Positions 37,877 to 47,975 of a stretch of DNA of 64,000 bases are shown in pieces. Position 1 is the first letter of the stretch. Each line of letters begins with the position of its first letter. Source of the stretch: Algoriphagus boseongensis (lineage in GTDB: Bacteria; Bacteroidota; Bacteroidia; Cytophagales; Cyclobacteriaceae); contig NZ_SNYF01000006.1 in NCBI RefSeq assembly GCF_004362805.1, positions 682,001-746,000 on the forward strand, in the 5' to 3' direction. A program made the translations under genes and the position numbers. The notes below the pieces were generated by a model. The model worked only from the letters and a program-made list of their open reading frames with translations, had not been told where the DNA came from and did not search any database.

Positions 37877-38021
37877 AGGTTTGTGCTGTATACAGAGATT
37901 TTCTGTATTCTAGATCACAAGATAATCAGCCATTTAGAAGAGCTTTGCTGAAATTATATCAGTGGTTTATTTTCTTGACTTGGCAAAATTTCATTCTACC
38001 AATTGGATGAATAGTAAGGAT

Positions 38022-38669
38022 CTATTTGGTCATTATCCCAATTTTCAATCCAAGGGTAAGGTTGGGTACAGTAGACCAGCCAAGGTAACGGTATCGGTCT
38101 CCGGTAAAGGATCCGCTTTCTACAGGAAAGCCTGGTGTTCCCCCTTCTAAAACTTCTACTTGATTATTTCTGTGCCGAAATCCCACCCCGAGGTAACGAT
38201 CAATCACAATATTTTTGGACACAAACTTTTCCCAGCCAATTTTCAAACCATGTCCAATTACTTTGAAATCGATGGCAGCGCGTTCATATCCTATTCCCAA
38301 TTCCCCGTTGAAATAGCCATCATTTAACCGTTCAAAGTTTTTTTGAACATAGAATAATTCTGCGGCGACATACCCTTTTTTTAGATGGACCTTGATTTCA
38401 TTTCGAGATCTGAAAAAGGCAAAATTTTCATTACTTCCTCTTCCAGCTTCCATTCCAAAAAGGCCTCCATTGATTCCAATCTCGCTTTGCGTACTTACTT
38501 TTCCACTCCAGAAATATTCGATTCCGCCTTGAATGACGATCGTTTCGGGTTCGAAAAGTGCAAGCGGCGAGATCTTTATTTGCAAGTCATTTTTTGAAAA
38601 AAGCCCCACCTGCGCAAAGCCAACTGAGGCTATGAGAGCCAGCGAAAGACTGAAAAATAGTCTGAGCAT
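38022..38669 (-). CDS. Outer-membrane beta-barrel protein of unknown function
   Basis: 215 residues with a signal peptide (cleavage near Gly-Phe-Ala-Gln, about residue 20). The mature part alternates hydrophobic and polar residues in about eight segments (YFWSGKVSTQSEIGINGG, YVAAELFYVQKNF, LKIGWEKFVS, LTLGLKIGIM), as expected of a small outer-membrane barrel. It resembles the DUF3575-like group only loosely. It stands between the TonB-receptor gene (145 nt away) and the CaCA antiporter, all on the minus strand, with no obvious functional link. Confidence 0.7.
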   Translation of the reverse strand: MLRLFFSLSLALIASVGFAQVGLFSKNDLQIKISPLALFEPETIVIQGGIEYFWSGKVSTQSEIGINGGLFGMEAGRGSNENFAFFRSRNEIKVHLKKGYVAAELFYVQKNFERLNDGYFNGELGIGYERAAIDFKVIGHGLKIGWEKFVSKNIVIDRYLGVGFRHRNNQVEVLEGGTPGFPVESGSFTGDRYRYLGWSTVPNLTLGLKIGIMTK

Positions 38670-38733
38670 AAAATAGCAATTGAGTTAGAAACTAAAGTAT
38701 CTAACTCAATTGAAACTAACAACTAAATTTATA

Positions 38734-39690
38734 TTAAGATTCTAGTCCGACCAGATAACCTGTGTATAACAAATAGGTGGAAAGTAATAAGAAGGCCTCC
38801 CAACGGTCCAATTTGTGTCGTTTACCTGTAAACATGGCGAAGAATAAAAAGATGGTTCCTCCCATGAGTATGTAAAGGTCGGTGTCAAAGGAGACATTGT
38901 ATTCCAATGGTCGAATCAACCCGCTTACCCCGAGGATCAGGAATATGTTGAAAATATTGGAGCCGATAATATTTCCAATGGCGATATCTGCATTTTTCCG
39001 CATTGCAGCCACTACAGAGGTTGCCAGTTCGGGAAGTGAGGTTCCTGCTGCTACGATGGTCAGTCCAATGATTTTTTCGCTTACTCCAAGAGATTGGGCC
39101 ATGGCAACGGCATTATCTACCACCAGTTTTCCCCCACCCACGAGTCCTGCCAAGCCGATAATGATCAATCCCCAGATTTTGGCGGTAGAATAGTTTTTGA
39201 CTTCCTGAGTATCTGAAGAGGGTTCGGATTTTAGTTGAGTCGCCACATAGTAAAGGAAGGCTCCAAACAATACCAATAAGATGGCGGCATCCCATCTGGA
39301 CAATTCTCGGGACTCGGTGAGGAAATAATTATTGGCTAAAAAGAATAAGCCAATGGCTGCAAAAAGGGAAAAGGGAATTTCTTTCCAGACCGTACTTGAC
39401 TGAACAGACAAAGGAATAATCAAGCCTGAAAGCCCCAAAATGATAAACAAGTTGAAGTTATTCGAACCGATGATGTTGCCAAAAACGATATCAGGGTAGT
39501 TGCCTGAAGCTGCAACAGCATTTACTACAAGTTCGGGAGCGGAAGTTCCAAAAGCCACAATGGTCAATCCGATAGCCAGGTCGGAGACATTTTTTTTCTT
39601 TGCTAAAACCGACGCTCCGTCAACCAACCAATCGGCTCCTTTGACTAAAAGAACCAAGCCTACAATCAATAAAATGATCTGAAGAAACAT
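38734..39690 (-). CDS. Calcium/sodium antiporter, CaCA family
   Basis: 318 residues from the ATG whose complement is 39688-39690; a TTG further upstream is rejected because it adds polar residues before the first membrane helix. Ten or so hydrophobic helices are visible. The two family alpha-repeats are plain: FGTSAPELVVNAVAA in the first half and AGTSLPELATSVVAA in the second, each followed by IGNIIGSN. These residues bind cation in YrbG and NCX-type exchangers. The protein probably exports Ca2+ in exchange for Na+ or H+. No regulatory domain is present. Confidence 0.94.
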   Translation of the reverse strand: MFLQIILLIVGLVLLVKGADWLVDGASVLAKKKNVSDLAIGLTIVAFGTSAPELVVNAVAASGNYPDIVFGNIIGSNNFNLFIILGLSGLIIPLSVQSSTVWKEIPFSLFAAIGLFFLANNYFLTESRELSRWDAAILLVLFGAFLYYVATQLKSEPSSDTQEVKNYSTAKIWGLIIIGLAGLVGGGKLVVDNAVAMAQSLGVSEKIIGLTIVAAGTSLPELATSVVAAMRKNADIAIGNIIGSNIFNIFLILGVSGLIRPLEYNVSFDTDLYILMGGTIFLFFAMFTGKRHKLDRWEAFLLLSTYLLYTGYLVGLES

Positions 39691-39866
39691 AGCCAAAATG
39701 GGATAAGAGTAAGATTTTTTAGTGGATAAATTCTTCAAATGTAAATGGAAAAAATAGCTGTTTTTCTTGCCCTTGAAAAAATATTTTTTGGCTTTTAGAA
39801 ATCCTTAAAAAGTTGAAAAACAAGGAAAAAAAGCTAATTTCCAGACTTACCTAAACCTCATTTGCT

Positions 39867-40442
39867 ATGAAATTGATCCTTTCTTTTGCCATTATTCTTT
39901 TTTCGGGAATTCAAGCTTTTGCCCAGGGAGATATGCCTCCCCATATCAAAGATAAAATGACCTACCCAGTCCTTGATTTTCATCCTTGGGTTGGGGTGAT
40001 TCCAGTTGAAAATCCAGCTTTACCTTATGATCCGACCTTGGAATATCAGGTGGCCATCGACCTCTATGGAAGAGTGAAAGATTCCACTGCGATTCATCCG
40101 ATTATTTTAGAAGTAGCCCGAACCTATAATCTGGGAATCGCGAATGGGGTACCGAAAGAAAAGCTAAAAATTGCCGGGGTATTTCATGGCGGGATCACTC
40201 CTGCAATATTTACCGATGAGGAGTACCAAAAGAAATATGGTATTCCGAATCCCAATCTCCCGGCCTTAGCAAAGCTTAAGGAAGTTGGAGTGGAGTTTTA
40301 TGTCTGTGCCCAAAGCATGACCTTTTGGAACTATTCCAAAGACCAAATCACACCTATGGTTTCTCAGGCAATGTCTGCGAAATATGCTTTCATTACCCTC
40401 GATCAAAAAGGGTACAGCTATTTGGATGTAAGCGGAGATTGA
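39867..40442 (+). CDS. Secreted DsrE-family protein
   Basis: 191 residues with a signal peptide (cleavage near Ala-Phe-Ala-Gln, about residue 20). The mature protein has the DsrE-like alpha/beta pattern: IHPIILEVARTYNLGIANGV, KLKIAGVFHGGIT, and a conserved cysteine in VEFYVCAQSM near 150. Cytoplasmic DsrE relatives relay sulfur; exported versions are common in Bacteroidota but have no settled role. It ends 3 nt before the stop of the convergent antiporter gene. Fold assignment is good; function is uncertain. Confidence 0.83.
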   Translation: MKLILSFAIILFSGIQAFAQGDMPPHIKDKMTYPVLDFHPWVGVIPVENPALPYDPTLEYQVAIDLYGRVKDSTAIHPIILEVARTYNLGIANGVPKEKLKIAGVFHGGITPAIFTDEEYQKKYGIPNPNLPALAKLKEVGVEFYVCAQSMTFWNYSKDQITPMVSQAMSAKYAFITLDQKGYSYLDVSGD

Positions 40443-40445
40443 TTT

Positions 40446-42596
40446 CTATTTTCCGGGAAAAAGTCTAGAAATCCCAGCTCGAATCAATTCAAATCTACTT
40501 CTGGGACCTGCCAAATTGCTGTGCAAAAAGTCGTGAGACTGAATAGTTCTTGCGTCCAAGGGATTTGGGAAAACCAAAACAAAACTATGGTCCTTGAGCC
40601 AGGTTTGCACCAGTTCAGGCACCAAATCCATGTTGGGGTGGTAGGAAGGATTTCCCCTTCTGCTCAAAACCATGATAAGGTTATCATCCGGTTTGAGGAG
40701 GATATTCAAATTGCCGGGATCATCCCAACTTGGGAAAGGTCTGAAATCTGCCCGAATTGGGTTGTTTTCAAGGATTTTTAAAAGAAACGCTTTGGTGTCC
40801 TCATTGACATAAAAGATCATTCTCCGCCCGGAATTCTTGGCAATGTTCCAGATCTTTTTCAACCAAAACGGAAAGCCTAATTCTTCCTCAGCCCGGGGTG
40901 GAATCAATACCAAATGCCTTTTGTGGGATGAAAAAGGCTGATGGGGCTTGTAGATATAGGTCGTCGCATTGACCTTTTCCAAAAGAGAATTGGTCATTTT
41001 TCCCAGAAAAGAATCGTTCAAATTCTGCTGAATATGAAGACCGAGAATCAGGTCGGTGATTTTATTTTCATGAACGACACTGGCTATGCCATGCACCACA
41101 TCCGAATCATAGCGGAGCAGTTCAATCAGAAAATTATCCGTCGCAGAAGCTATAATACTCGCTTTATTCAGGGTCTTTTGGGCTTTGACCTCGGCATCCT
41201 GTTCCTGATTTTCGGGATGTAGAATGCTCAATCCGTAAAGAGAGCTCTCTTTTCTTGAGGATTTCAGGAAAACAGAAAGGGAGAGTAGCTCCTCCGCCGT
41301 TTCTTCATTTCGGATAGGGATGAGGAATTTTTCTGGCCATTCTTTAGTGGAGCTTTCCGAGAGACCTGCTTCGGATAGAATCAGTTTTTGTGCTCCTTTT
41401 TGGGCTTCAAGTGTGGCAATGGTACAGGTCACCAAGATCATGACTATGGTCCCGTTCAAGACAGATTCAGAAAGCAAGCGAATGGGTTCCCCTAATTCAT
41501 TTGTCCCCAAAACCGTATTGTACCCAACCAAAACCGCCGCTAAAGTTGCAGCAGCCTGAGCGTTACTTAGGCCAAAAATGATTCTTCTCTCAGCAATGGA
41601 ATAGCCGAATGATTTCTGTGCAGCCAAAGCAGCCAAATACTTTGCGGTAGTGGCAACTATAGTCATTACCGTTGCCACAAAAATGGTTTCCCGATCACTG
41701 ATGAATACCCGAAAATCTACAAGCATTCCCACGCTGATTAGAAAGAAAGGGATGAAAATCGCATTACCGACGAACTCGATCCTATTCATCAAGGGAGAGG
41801 TTCTTGGGATGATTGGACTGAGTGCCAACCCGACTAAAAAGGCTCCGATGATGCCTTCCATTCCGGCAAGTTCAGCCAGCAAAGCCCCCAAAAAAACCAA
41901 GGCCAAAACGAAAATGTATTGGGTGACTTTATCCTCATTTTTCTTGAGAAACCAATCTCCAAACTTGGGCAATAAGATCAACACCAGCACAGCGAATACC
42001 ACAAGTGAAACAGCCATTTTGACCCAGAAAGCCAAATTCACTTCTCCTTGGGCCATGCCAACGATCACTGCGAGTATCAGCAAAGCCAATGTATCTGTGA
42101 TCAAGGTACCCCCTACGGTGACTGTCACCACCCTATTTTTTGCGACTCCAAGTTTGGAAATAATGGGGTAAGCAATCAGGGTATGGGAAGCAAACATACT
42201 GGCTAGGAGTATGGATGAACTCATGCTAAACTCGAAAAGGAATAGTCCTGCGCCTGTTCCCAAAATCATGGGAATCCAAAAAGTATACATCCCAAAAATG
42301 AAACTTTTACGGCTGTTTTTGCGGAATTCATCCAGGTCGATTTCCAGGCCAGCCAAGAACATGATGTAAAGCAAGCCTGCTGTTCCGGATAGTAAAATTC
42401 CACTATCCCTTTCCATCAATTCTAGTCCCTTGGGACCAATTACGGCGCCTGCGATAATCAACCCCAAAAGCGGAGGGATTCTCAGCCTATTCAGTACCAT
42501 AGGTGCCAAAAGGATGATCAGCAAAATCAAAAAGAATTTCATCCCCTGATGGGTAATCGGAAGATCAAATTCTAGCATTCCAAGAAGGCTGATCAT
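40446..42596 (-). CDS. Cation:proton antiporter, CPA2 family, with cytoplasmic C-terminal domain
   Basis: 716 residues. The first about 405 form 12 or so membrane helices of the KefB/NapA type (NRLRIPPLLGLIIAGAVIGP, MFLAGLEIDLDEF, SHTLIAYPIISKLGV). The last 300 residues form a soluble region with two universal-stress-protein-like halves (KFLIPIRNEETAEELLSLS, THE second starting near KRHLVLIPPRAEEELGF). No TrkA-N domain is seen. It probably exchanges Na+ or K+ for H+ at the inner membrane, with the C-terminal part regulating activity. The S9 peptidase gene upstream ends with a terminator, so this gene has its own promoter. Confidence 0.9.
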   Translation of the reverse strand: MISLLGMLEFDLPITHQGMKFFLILLIILLAPMVLNRLRIPPLLGLIIAGAVIGPKGLELMERDSGILLSGTAGLLYIMFLAGLEIDLDEFRKNSRKSFIFGMYTFWIPMILGTGAGLFLFEFSMSSSILLASMFASHTLIAYPIISKLGVAKNRVVTVTVGGTLITDTLALLILAVIVGMAQGEVNLAFWVKMAVSLVVFAVLVLILLPKFGDWFLKKNEDKVTQYIFVLALVFLGALLAELAGMEGIIGAFLVGLALSPIIPRTSPLMNRIEFVGNAIFIPFFLISVGMLVDFRVFISDRETIFVATVMTIVATTAKYLAALAAQKSFGYSIAERRIIFGLSNAQAAATLAAVLVGYNTVLGTNELGEPIRLLSESVLNGTIVMILVTCTIATLEAQKGAQKLILSEAGLSESSTKEWPEKFLIPIRNEETAEELLSLSVFLKSSRKESSLYGLSILHPENQEQDAEVKAQKTLNKASIIASATDNFLIELLRYDSDVVHGIASVVHENKITDLILGLHIQQNLNDSFLGKMTNSLLEKVNATTYIYKPHQPFSSHKRHLVLIPPRAEEELGFPFWLKKIWNIAKNSGRRMIFYVNEDTKAFLLKILENNPIRADFRPFPSWDDPGNLNILLKPDDNLIMVLSRRGNPSYHPNMDLVPELVQTWLKDHSFVLVFPNPLDARTIQSHDFLHSNLAGPRSRFELIRAGISRLFPGK

Positions 42597-42689
42597 AGGG
42601 GATGTATTAGGCTTAATGAAATCGGACGAGCTATCCGATTCTTTTCAAAGATACTTACTCTTTTCGCTCAAATAAGATGGGCTTTTTCA

Positions 42690-42721
42690 AAAAAAAATCC
42701 CCCAGCCTAAGCTGAGGGATT
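42690..42721 (-). terminator. Intrinsic terminator after the S9 peptidase gene
   Basis: An 11-bp stem with one mismatch (42696-42706 with 42711-42721) has a 4-nt loop. On the minus strand it runs into a T-tract (complement of the A-run before 42698). It lies 28 nt past the S9 peptidase stop codon. Confidence 0.87.
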
Positions 42722-42749
42722 CTAGATTTTAAAATTCAAACTTCAGGTT

Positions 42750-45674
42750 TCAGAAGGCTCTTTCTTCTAAATGCTCTCCCAATTGAAGTCTTGGTACTCC
42801 TTTACTCATCCAATCTGGAGCAGCTTGGCCCTTCAAATGGTGATCAAAGAATTCCATCATTCTGACGGCATAGTCTTTTCTGTTTTCTGTTTTGCCCAAA
42901 CCATGGTTTTCACCTAGGTATTGAACCATAATCACGGGCTTCTTCAATCTGCGAAGTGCGTTGTAATATTCCACACCTTGTGTAAAGTCCACCGCTCCGT
43001 CTTTGTCATTGTGCAAAAGTAAAAGGGGGGTTTGTACATTTTTCACATGGTAAATCGGGCTATTCCGCTCGTAAGCCTCCCAATTTTCCCACGGTCCTCC
43101 CCGGAATCTTCCCTGTGATGCCTCGAAAATGGACATATTACCACTTCCAGAATTCCAATAAATCAAATCATACATGGAAATCATATTGGTTAAAGGAGCT
43201 CCTGCTGCAGCGGCTTTGAATCGAGGGGTCTGGGTGATCAGGAAGGAAGTTTGGTAGCCACCCCAGCTGTGTCCATGGAGTCCCATATTTTTCTCGTCAA
43301 TCACTCCTGTTTTGATAGCAGCATCCACCGCTGGTAGCACGGCCCAAACGGCTGACATTCCCGGATCATCCAGTTTGTAAACAATATCCGGAATCAAGAC
43401 TGCGTAGCCATTGCTGGTGTACAGGTTAGGATTCCAGCCTGTACCGCTATAGCTAGGGTTGGACCAGTTGTGAAGGGTTTGGGAAAGCTTCTCGTAGTAG
43501 TAAACCACCGTTGGATACTTTTGTCCTTCCACATAGCCTGCCGGCAAGAAAAGTGCAGCCTGCAAAGAATCACCTTTGGCAGTTACATAATCGATCAGCT
43601 TCACACCTGAGGACCAAGCAAATTTACTGGCATTCGGTGCATTTTGGGTGAGTTGCTTGGGATTGGACAGATTGGCATCAGTTAGGTAAACTTGAGTAGG
43701 CTCGTTGAATTTTTCTTTGGTGAATGTGTAAACGGAAGCTTTCTCGGCTTTATCCAAATCCATAATTGCAGCATCTTCCCAAATCAAGGATTTTGCGCCA
43801 GCCATCAACCCACCCTTTTTGGCAGGAGAAAGTGTCGCAATTCCACTTTTCTTAGTACGCTCTCCATAGGTTCTGACATAAACTGTTTTAGTTAGGTCAA
43901 TTCCTTTTTCGTCAGGATTCAGATTGAATCGGTATTGGTATTTGATTTTGGAGGCCCTTCCATTTTGGGTCAAATTGATTGGAGATTCCTTGGCGTTCAT
44001 CGGTACTTGCCAGATATCCCAACCGTCATTTAACAAGACGTATTGGCTGTCGCTGCTCCATCCCCAGGGGCTGACCATGGGTTTTTCCACATTGTGATCG
44101 TCTTCCACATTGACAAAAGTTACCGGAAGCTTTTCCGTGATGTTGCTATGCGATTTTGTAGCGATGTCATATACATAGAAATGACCATCTTTTCCATAAA
44201 GCAACTTTTTTCCATCGGTAGATGGGCGAGGTATGGAGCCAAAAGAAGGCTGGTAAAATTTCTCGAAAAGTTGAGTTTTTTCTCCTGTCTTTAAATCCAC
44301 GATGTAGTAATCGCGGTATTGCTGCCCATCCAGATTGATGTCCAATTCATAGGTTTGCTGGTCTGAGCCCAAAGCATAAAGTTCATGAGGTAAAATATTC
44401 AAATCCCGCATGCTGCTGTCCTGAAGTGCGATGTGCTTTTTGGCAGAGACATCATACATGGCCCAGAAACTGTAGTTTTTGTCCATGTTTTCCATGACCT
44501 GCTGACGGCTTTGGAGACGGTCATCATTCCAATGCCAGATTGTCATTTCGGGCTTTTTGGCATCGTTGGCTTTTTTATCATCGACTTTTCCTGTGTTCAG
44601 TTTTGCTATGGCTTTTTGTAAATCTGAAAGAGATTTTATCGTGGTGTCTGCCATGATTTTAGTCAGTTGCTCGGTTTCAGCAGCCTTTACCGAATCTGCA
44701 TCCACCTCCTTTTTAGGCGTTTCCTTTTCAGCTAAAACCAAAGGATGAATACCGTAGAAAAGACGGGTCAAATCCTCCGACCACATCGGACGACGGTTAG
44801 GACTGATGGTATATTTCTGGTCAAAACCTGTGGAATCTTTCGCAGCTTCATAAAGCGTGACTTGAGGGTTGCCGAGATTTTTCACGCCTACTATAGTTCC
44901 CAAATCCTGCTTGTACTTTTTATCCTTCTTCATTTTAAGGGCAGCAAAAGCATCGCCTTTTTCAGTCCAATTCAGACTCTGATAGCCCGCTTCATCAGTA
45001 TCTAAAACCTGGATGGAATTATTGGAAAGATTAAGCAGGTAAAGGCCATTTCCCTGGGAATTGGCAGCATCCACGGTGTAAGCAAGATGAGTTCCCGCTT
45101 TGTTGACAGCATGCTCGCGAACGTTGCCCAAGTTTTGGGATTTCCCGGTGGTCAAGTTATGAATCAGCAAATCAGATCCCTTTGCATCTCCATTTCCCTC
45201 CTTTGGTAAATTGATCAAGAGATGGGTAGATGCCTCGGAATTGAAGCTAAATCCACCTATACCTTCAAAGGTCTTTTTGTCCTCGGTTCCCAATTTGATC
45301 AAGTGAACTTTCTCCTTCAAAGGTTTTCCTTTGGCTTTTTCATTGGCCTTCTTTTCAGAAAACTTAGGGTACTCTCGGAAAGCAATCCATTGGCTGTTTT
45401 CGCTGAATTCAAAGCTAGGGAAGTTGGCATTTCCGATGGGGAAAGACTTTTTGGAAGTGGTGTCGGCCACTTTTTGGAGAATTAATTCTCCGTCAGCTTC
45501 CAGGCCGGTGAGTACATAGGCCATCCATTGTCCGTCGGGGGAAAGTTTAAAGCCTCCATTGGGTATGGATTTCCAGGTGGCAACGTCTTTCCAGGACATG
45601 GGTTTTTGGTTCTGGGCAATCGCAAAGGTTATTGAAAAAGCGAATAACCAAAGAAAGAGTATTTGTTTTCTCAT
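42750..45674 (-). CDS. Secreted S9-family (prolyl oligopeptidase-type) peptidase
   Basis: 974 residues with a signal peptide (cleavage near Ala-Ile-Ala-Gln, about residue 20). Residues about 30-690 form the beta-propeller region, interrupted by a Lys/Glu-rich stretch near 305-375. The C-terminal alpha/beta-hydrolase domain has the nucleophile Ser803 in GHSWGGYQ, the Asp in HNDKDGAVDF and the His in GENHGLG, so the triad is complete. At over 950 residues it is longer than typical dipeptidyl peptidases because of the large propeller, which is common in this group of Bacteroidota. It probably degrades peptides in the periplasm. A terminator follows. Confidence 0.94.
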   Translation of the reverse strand: MRKQILFLWLFAFSITFAIAQNQKPMSWKDVATWKSIPNGGFKLSPDGQWMAYVLTGLEADGELILQKVADTTSKKSFPIGNANFPSFEFSENSQWIAFREYPKFSEKKANEKAKGKPLKEKVHLIKLGTEDKKTFEGIGGFSFNSEASTHLLINLPKEGNGDAKGSDLLIHNLTTGKSQNLGNVREHAVNKAGTHLAYTVDAANSQGNGLYLLNLSNNSIQVLDTDEAGYQSLNWTEKGDAFAALKMKKDKKYKQDLGTIVGVKNLGNPQVTLYEAAKDSTGFDQKYTISPNRRPMWSEDLTRLFYGIHPLVLAEKETPKKEVDADSVKAAETEQLTKIMADTTIKSLSDLQKAIAKLNTGKVDDKKANDAKKPEMTIWHWNDDRLQSRQQVMENMDKNYSFWAMYDVSAKKHIALQDSSMRDLNILPHELYALGSDQQTYELDINLDGQQYRDYYIVDLKTGEKTQLFEKFYQPSFGSIPRPSTDGKKLLYGKDGHFYVYDIATKSHSNITEKLPVTFVNVEDDHNVEKPMVSPWGWSSDSQYVLLNDGWDIWQVPMNAKESPINLTQNGRASKIKYQYRFNLNPDEKGIDLTKTVYVRTYGERTKKSGIATLSPAKKGGLMAGAKSLIWEDAAIMDLDKAEKASVYTFTKEKFNEPTQVYLTDANLSNPKQLTQNAPNASKFAWSSGVKLIDYVTAKGDSLQAALFLPAGYVEGQKYPTVVYYYEKLSQTLHNWSNPSYSGTGWNPNLYTSNGYAVLIPDIVYKLDDPGMSAVWAVLPAVDAAIKTGVIDEKNMGLHGHSWGGYQTSFLITQTPRFKAAAAGAPLTNMISMYDLIYWNSGSGNMSIFEASQGRFRGGPWENWEAYERNSPIYHVKNVQTPLLLLHNDKDGAVDFTQGVEYYNALRRLKKPVIMVQYLGENHGLGKTENRKDYAVRMMEFFDHHLKGQAAPDWMSKGVPRLQLGEHLEERAF

Positions 45675-45817
45675 GGGGTAAAGTTTTATTGGGATTGGAA
45701 AATAGTGGTTTTTTCTTCAACCAATATCAAAATATGTATAGCGGTAAAAATAGTTGCAATACTGTTGATTTTTAAGTAGATTTTTTTTTCTTCACCTAAG
45801 TTTTAAATGATCTTTTT

Positions 45818-46819
45818 ATGAAATCCTATTCCGCCTTAATTCTTTGCTTAGTTTTTGGTTTCTCTTTGGGATGTGCACCAAAATTTAAAAATGGGCAGTT
45901 TCCTGAAGAACCAGTTAATCTTCGGGAAATCAACTCTCCCTATGACGATATCAATTCTGATATTCCTTTCATTACTCATCAGGTCCCATTGGTCTTTTCA
46001 ACCAACCGGTCTAATGCTCAAACTCGAGATTTCAACTTGACTGTTGCCTTTATTGACTTCAACTGGGACAAGTCGGAAGGACTATTGACCTTTAATTCTT
46101 CCAATACCTTGTTTGATCCCAAATTTGATTCCTTTCGAGATATGGTCAGAAGAACTGAATCTTCTTCAAATGAAAAAGGCCCATACAGCTTTATAGAAAG
46201 CTCTTCGGGACAAATATTACTTTATAGCCGGGAAGAAAATGGGGTTTATTCCATTCATGTTGAGCCAGAAAAAGTGGATTTTAAAGGGCGAATTGCTCCT
46301 AAATTTAGAATTATGGGAAATTCTGGAAGTGAAATGTATCCCAGTTTTTATGGGAAGGAATTTTTAAAAGGGGCAGAGACTAATTCTAAAGGTAGACCGG
46401 AACTGCTTTTGTTTACCTCAGACCAAGAAGGACACTTTGATATTTATGAAGCCGATATTCCCTCTTCTCAAAGTGTACTTCAATTTTTGCTAACAATGGA
46501 GACTAAGACTTTGCGAAAACTGAGCCTAAATACTACTGCCAATGAGCATATGCCTTTTGTTTATGGAGATATTTTGGTCTTTTCATCAGATCGGCCTGGA
46601 GGCTATGGAGGATACGATTTGTATTATTCCCAAAAAACCGGCAGTGGCTGGTCTGAACCGGTAAATTTTGGCCCAAAAATCAATTCGGAATTTGACGAAT
46701 ATCGCCCGGTGGTTTCCGATGCCATCGACTTCAGCAATCGCCTGATGATCTTCTCCTCCAATCGTCCCGGTGGGATGGGAGGATTTGATCTGTATTTTGT
46801 GGGGATTCCGAAGTTTTGA
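45818..46819 (+). CDS. PD40 beta-propeller lipoprotein
   Basis: 333 residues with a lipoprotein signal (Ser-Leu-Gly-Cys near residue 19). The body shows PD40/TolB-type propeller motifs: LVFSTNRSNAQTRDFNL, LLFTSDQEGHFDIYEAD, LVFSSDRPGGYGGYDLYY and IFSSNRPGGMGGFDLYFVG. In Bacteroidota the last two motifs often precede an OmpA-like domain. Here the protein ends directly after the final propeller blade, so it lacks that domain. It is probably anchored in the outer membrane, facing the periplasm. Function unknown. Confidence 0.83.
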   Translation: MKSYSALILCLVFGFSLGCAPKFKNGQFPEEPVNLREINSPYDDINSDIPFITHQVPLVFSTNRSNAQTRDFNLTVAFIDFNWDKSEGLLTFNSSNTLFDPKFDSFRDMVRRTESSSNEKGPYSFIESSSGQILLYSREENGVYSIHVEPEKVDFKGRIAPKFRIMGNSGSEMYPSFYGKEFLKGAETNSKGRPELLLFTSDQEGHFDIYEADIPSSQSVLQFLLTMETKTLRKLSLNTTANEHMPFVYGDILVFSSDRPGGYGGYDLYYSQKTGSGWSEPVNFGPKINSEFDEYRPVVSDAIDFSNRLMIFSSNRPGGMGGFDLYFVGIPKF

Positions 46820-46914
46820 GAAGAGGGTAATTTTAGTTTAGCAATTTCCCATTAATCTTCAAAGAATCAGGTAAGGCTTAACTGCTAGTAGAGGCTAATT
46901 TTTCACCCCAAAGT

Positions 46915-47772
46915 CTATTCATAATTGTAAAGTAAAAGAGCTTCTCTTGTAAGATTTCTTGTCTTTCGATCGTAGGCACCAGAAAATATATTCAACCCAA
47001 TTCCTGTCATGGTCAATGGGATTAAGGTCTTATTTAGAGCCGAAGATTGAGGTTCGGAAGCTAAGGCAAAAAATATGATTCCAAATTGAACAGCTGTATT
47101 GGCTACCTGAGCTACGGTGCTTACTTTTTGTCTGCTGAAGATTTTGTCATACAATTCTCGAACCTCTGGCTTCGATTGCATACGAGACATTACTTGACTT
47201 TTGTCCAGCTTCATAGGGCCTTCGTAGATGTCGATTTTTGACCCAAAAAACCCTGCACTTTCGTCCATACTGAGAAACACCTCCTCACCTCCTGAATAAT
47301 GATAGGCATTGAAATCGTTGATGGTGCTTTGGATTCTACGCTCAGAATCCCCGACGAGAATGTTTCCCGTGCTTTGTAAAACCCCTCCTCCAAAAGAAGC
47401 ACAAAACCATGGACGGACGTTGGCCGGGGTAATTTCATTTGTAAATAAATAGGCAATGGAGCCAATCGTGATGGCTATCCCTGAGAGACGGATGCCATTT
47501 CCCCAATTCTTTTTTCGCTGGTACCCCTCGAACTTAAAGTCTTCATTTTGTACTGAATTGAGCAAGGCAGCAACCTGTTTGGGACTTGATTTCTCTCCAT
47601 CAAGGAAGTAGGTGGTTTTGTTGAAAAAGCCCTCTTTGAAAGAGATTATGGGTTGCTGTGAATAACTTCCCGAAAAATAGGAGGGAGAGTTTGGGGTAGT
47701 TTGTGCAAAAGCCACATTCATAGGTGCCAAAAAAAATAGGACTAGGATCGATCTCAAAAATTTGTTTTCCAT
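46915..47772 (-). CDS. Envelope protein of unknown function
   Basis: 285 residues from the ATG whose complement is 47770-47772; an upstream TTG would put six polar residues before the signal peptide and is rejected. The signal peptide ends near Ala-Phe-Ala-Gln. Two or three further hydrophobic stretches are seen (IRLSGIAITIGSIAYLF about 100-116, then AVQFGIIFFALA and LIPLTMTGIGLNIF near 230-262), so it may be a membrane protein. I recognise no family. It lies between a PD40 lipoprotein gene (convergent) and an amidohydrolase on the same strand that has its own terminator. Confidence 0.66.
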   Translation of the reverse strand: MENKFLRSILVLFFLAPMNVAFAQTTPNSPSYFSGSYSQQPIISFKEGFFNKTTYFLDGEKSSPKQVAALLNSVQNEDFKFEGYQRKKNWGNGIRLSGIAITIGSIAYLFTNEITPANVRPWFCASFGGGVLQSTGNILVGDSERRIQSTINDFNAYHYSGGEEVFLSMDESAGFFGSKIDIYEGPMKLDKSQVMSRMQSKPEVRELYDKIFSRQKVSTVAQVANTAVQFGIIFFALASEPQSSALNKTLIPLTMTGIGLNIFSGAYDRKTRNLTREALLLYNYE

Positions 47773-47879
47773 AAGGCTGATTTCAATTTTCAACTACTTA
47801 AATCGTAAACGAACAACTTAAATGAAAGTTATTTAATAGGAGATTTTTTAAAAATCCTTTTTTGTTCATCTCCAGATTT

Positions 47880-47913
47880 AAAAAAACCTTCCAGGTTTTA
47901 AAACATGGAAGGT
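47880..47913 (-). terminator. Intrinsic terminator after the amidohydrolase gene
   Basis: ACCTTCCA (47886-47893) pairs with TGGAAGGT (47906-47913), and on the minus strand the stem is followed by seven T. It lies about 60 nt after the amidohydrolase stop codon. Confidence 0.75.
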
Positions 47914-47975
47914 CTAGCTCAACTGTTTACGACTTTCTAAATTCTGCCTATTGAGACTGAATACTGATCACTGGC

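Noticed and set aside
41650-42171. Plus-strand open frame of 173 codons opposite the CPA2 antiporter
   Set aside because: Its residues are low-complexity Ser/Thr/Lys/Pro, the product of reading membrane-helix codons backwards; no start context or family signal.
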